NCBI GenBank assembly: GCA_950022655.1
Contig: OX465592.1
Location: 1,602,234 to 1,666,233, forward strand
Origin: Alentia gelatinosa
Lineage: Eukaryota; Annelida; Polychaeta; Phyllodocida; Polynoidae
Reading direction: 5' to 3'
Length of the DNA: 64,000 nucleotides
Shown piece by piece: positions 62,302 through 64,000 of this stretch. A program made the position numbers and the translations under genes. The notes beneath the pieces are model-generated. The model was not told the DNA's origin and did not search any database. It worked only from the letters and a program-made list of their open reading frames with translations. Numbering within the stretch: the stretch's first letter is position 1; each line of letters starts with the position of its first letter.

Positions 62302-63161
62302 CTGATATAAAGACATTTTAACAAATATGTACTTTAATGTGTAATTCCATTGCAAAGTATCAGCAACATATTTCTCTACTATTGAGTCTTCTTCAATTAC
62401 TTTTATAATGTTTTAAATAGATGGTAGAACATGGTAAATCATCTTTTCCTAAATACCCTGATATGCAGAATAGTGTCTAATGGTCCTATACCAGATCCTA
62501 TCCACTATTCCCTAACCTAAAGATCTAACAGAAGGATGGTAAGTACATCTGCTGTCTAAAATATACTATTGCTTGAGATCTCTTTTCTTACAAGCCCTGT
62601 AATGTACCCTATATTAATTACTGTTCATACATGCCAGTATTACCACAACTTCAATACTTGACACTTTAACCAAGTACCAAATATCTTACTGGACTTCATG
62701 TCTAGACATATTGAACAGAAATTGTTCTATTTAATATCTTAGGATACTTATTGGGGTTTTCATTTATTATTATCCTTGAACATTTGTCATACTATGGTTG
62801 TAGGGAATTCAAGACAGTAATATAGATTGTCTTAAATTGATCACATATTTCCTAGCAATCATGTTAAATTTAGTGGCAAAAGTCTGGCCACATCGCAAGC
62901 ATAAGATAGATGGAACTTAACAAAATCTGTCAGCAACTACAATGGAAAATAGGATAGAAGAGTTATCATAGATGAAAGGGTTAAGCCTGTTCTAAATTAA
63001 ACAGAATACACATTATGCAATGATATCAGTATTTAACATATGTATATATGTGAATGTACTAGTTTCCCATGCTCAGGATAGAATATAAATTTGAAACAAA
63101 TGGAATCCTTTCTGCACACTCAATCTTAATGTTGTTGTCATGATATAAAATGGAATCTCAC

Positions 63162-64000
63162 CCTCTGCATTGAGGCTATCAATCTCCACTGTTGTAGAGG
63201 TTTGCATAGTTTCTGTTGTGGTAGTAATTCCCTCAGTCGGTCTCACTGTTGTTATAGCCTCAGTGGTTGCTTCAGTTGTGATGGCTTTTGTTTGAGTCTC
63301 AGTGGTTGCTTCAGTAGGACCTTTAGTTGTACCCTCAGTAGAGGCCTCAGTCGATCCCACTGTAGACAGACCCCCAGTGGTCGCTTCAGTAGACATGGCT
63401 GTTGTTCCAGCATCAGTGGTCACTGAGGTAGGACCTTCAGTTGTTTTACCCTCAGTAGTGGCTTGAGTCGGTTTCACAGTTGTGTCAGCCACAGTAGATG
63501 CTTCACTTGTCTTGGCTGTTGTTTCAGCACCAGTGGTTGTTTCGGAAGGACCTTCAGTCGATCCCACTGTACTTAGAGCCTCAGTGGTTGCCTCACTTGT
63601 TATGGCTGTTGTTTCAGCACCACTGGTTGTTTCGGAAGGAATTCTTGTTGTTGTACCCTGGGTAGAGGCCTCAGTCGATCCCACTGATGTTAGACCCTCA
63701 GTAGTTGCTTCAGTTGTCATGGAAGTTGTTCCAGCATCAGTTGTTCTTTCCGTAGGGCCTTTAGTAGTTGTAGCCACAGTAGAGGCTTCAGTCGATCCCA
63801 CTGTAGACAGACCCTCAGTGGTCGCTTCAGTAGACATGGCTGTTGTTCCAGCATCGGTGGTCACTGAGGTAGGACCTTCAGTTGTTCTACCCTCAGTAGT
63901 GGCCTGAGTCGGTTTCACAGTTGTGTCAGCCACAGTAGATGCTTCAGTTGTCTTGGCTGTTGTTTCAGCACCAGTGGTTGTTTCGGTAGGACCTTCAGTC
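63162..64000 (-). CDS. Array-2 mucin exon 2i (cut by window edge)
   Basis: The reading frame is open to the window edge. The donor is GAG-G|GTGAGAT at 63161-63160, phase 1. It encodes degenerate repeats of about 39 residues rich in Thr, Ser, Glu and Ala (cores such as TTEATTEGLSTVGSTEAS). The C-terminal end of the exon reads STTVEIDSLNAE. It is nearly identical to exons 2e-2h. The upstream end is outside the window; by analogy the full exon would be about 1140 bp. Confidence 0.8.

Larger units (their letters stand above)
41750..64000 (-). other. SEA-domain mucin gene (array 2 plus SEA exons), partial
   Basis: Gene-level span. Nine large PTS exons (63162 to past the window edge, down to 47108) are followed by five small exons ending at 41750. 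I joined them by GT..AG sites and codon phase: all junctions are phase 1 until the SEA domain, where the junctions are phase 0 and then phase 2, before returning to phase 1. The predicted product is a secreted or membrane-bound O-glycosylated mucin: thousands of Thr/Ser/Glu/Pro/Ala residues with almost no Cys, then a short Cys-containing linker and one SEA module. SEA modules of mucins usually lie next to the membrane and self-cleave at Gly-Ser. The 5' end (signal peptide, promoter) is beyond 64000. The exon after 41750 was not found, so a transmembrane segment is neither shown nor excluded. The gene may instead continue into array 1, whose exons are also phase 1. Confidence 0.7.
47085..64000. 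repeat. Array-2 tandem macro-repeat, about 2.0 kb units
   Basis: Exon starts recur at 47635, 49637, 51523, 54293, 56297, 58297, 60297 and 62301. Spacings are 2002, 1886, 2770, 2004, 2000, 2000 and 2004. Introns are 860-865 bp; length variation lies in the exons (minus 117, plus 765). The 2e-2i block is nearly identical, 2a-2d more diverged. Confidence 0.95.

Noticed and set aside
1..64000. CRISPR array or bacterial surface-adhesin interpretation of the repeats
   Set aside because: Repeat units are coding PTS sequence of 219 bp or more without spacers; consistent GT..AG splice sites and intron phases show an animal gene.

Overview
The window is eukaryotic, almost certainly from an animal. Large open exons are bounded by GT..AG splice sites, introns are AT-rich, small non-autonomous transposons are scattered through it, and an extracellular SEA domain is split over three exons. 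A marine invertebrate such as a lancelet is my guess; nothing in the sequence proves it. No bacterial operon, rRNA, tRNA or CRISPR is visible. All confident coding sequence is on the minus strand and encodes Ser/Thr/Pro-rich mucin-type (PTS) protein.

Layout in transcription order (high to low coordinates). (1) About 64000-47108, 'array 2': nine large mucin exons in a tandem array with a period near 2.0 kb. Introns are 860-865 bp; exons are usually 1140 bp, with 528, 1023 and 1905 bp variants. The array runs off the window. (2) 46601-41750: five small exons (39, 18, 101, 65 and 125 bp) that join in frame to the last array-2 exon. Together they encode a short linker and a complete SEA domain with a Gly-Ser autoproteolysis-type site. 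(3) About 41749-37830: no mucin exon. This is a transposon-rich spacer with a hAT-like MITE, a 0.6 kb foldback and a 0.29 kb inverted-repeat element. (4) 37830-36424: a decayed, deleted copy of the next array's unit. (5) 35862-1, 'array 1': nine tandem units of 3.7-4.6 kb. Each has a long mucin exon A (454-746 codons, built of 5-9 copies of a 73-residue/219-bp repeat) and an 834-bp mucin exon B (278 codons), separated by introns of 923 and 560 bp. This array also leaves the window.

Every large exon in both arrays starts and ends in phase 1 and is a multiple of three long. Whole exons, groups of exons and 219-bp or 117-bp subrepeats can therefore be gained or lost without breaking the frame, and the window records many such events. 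Two further small exon-like segments (C and D) lie in each array-1 unit. Their phases (D 1-to-0, C 0-to-1) fit each other but not exon A, which suggests either a mutually exclusive cassette or dead exons. Whether arrays 1 and 2 belong to one giant mucin gene with an internal SEA domain or to two adjacent genes cannot be decided here. No signal-peptide exon, transmembrane exon, promoter or polyadenylation site was identified.
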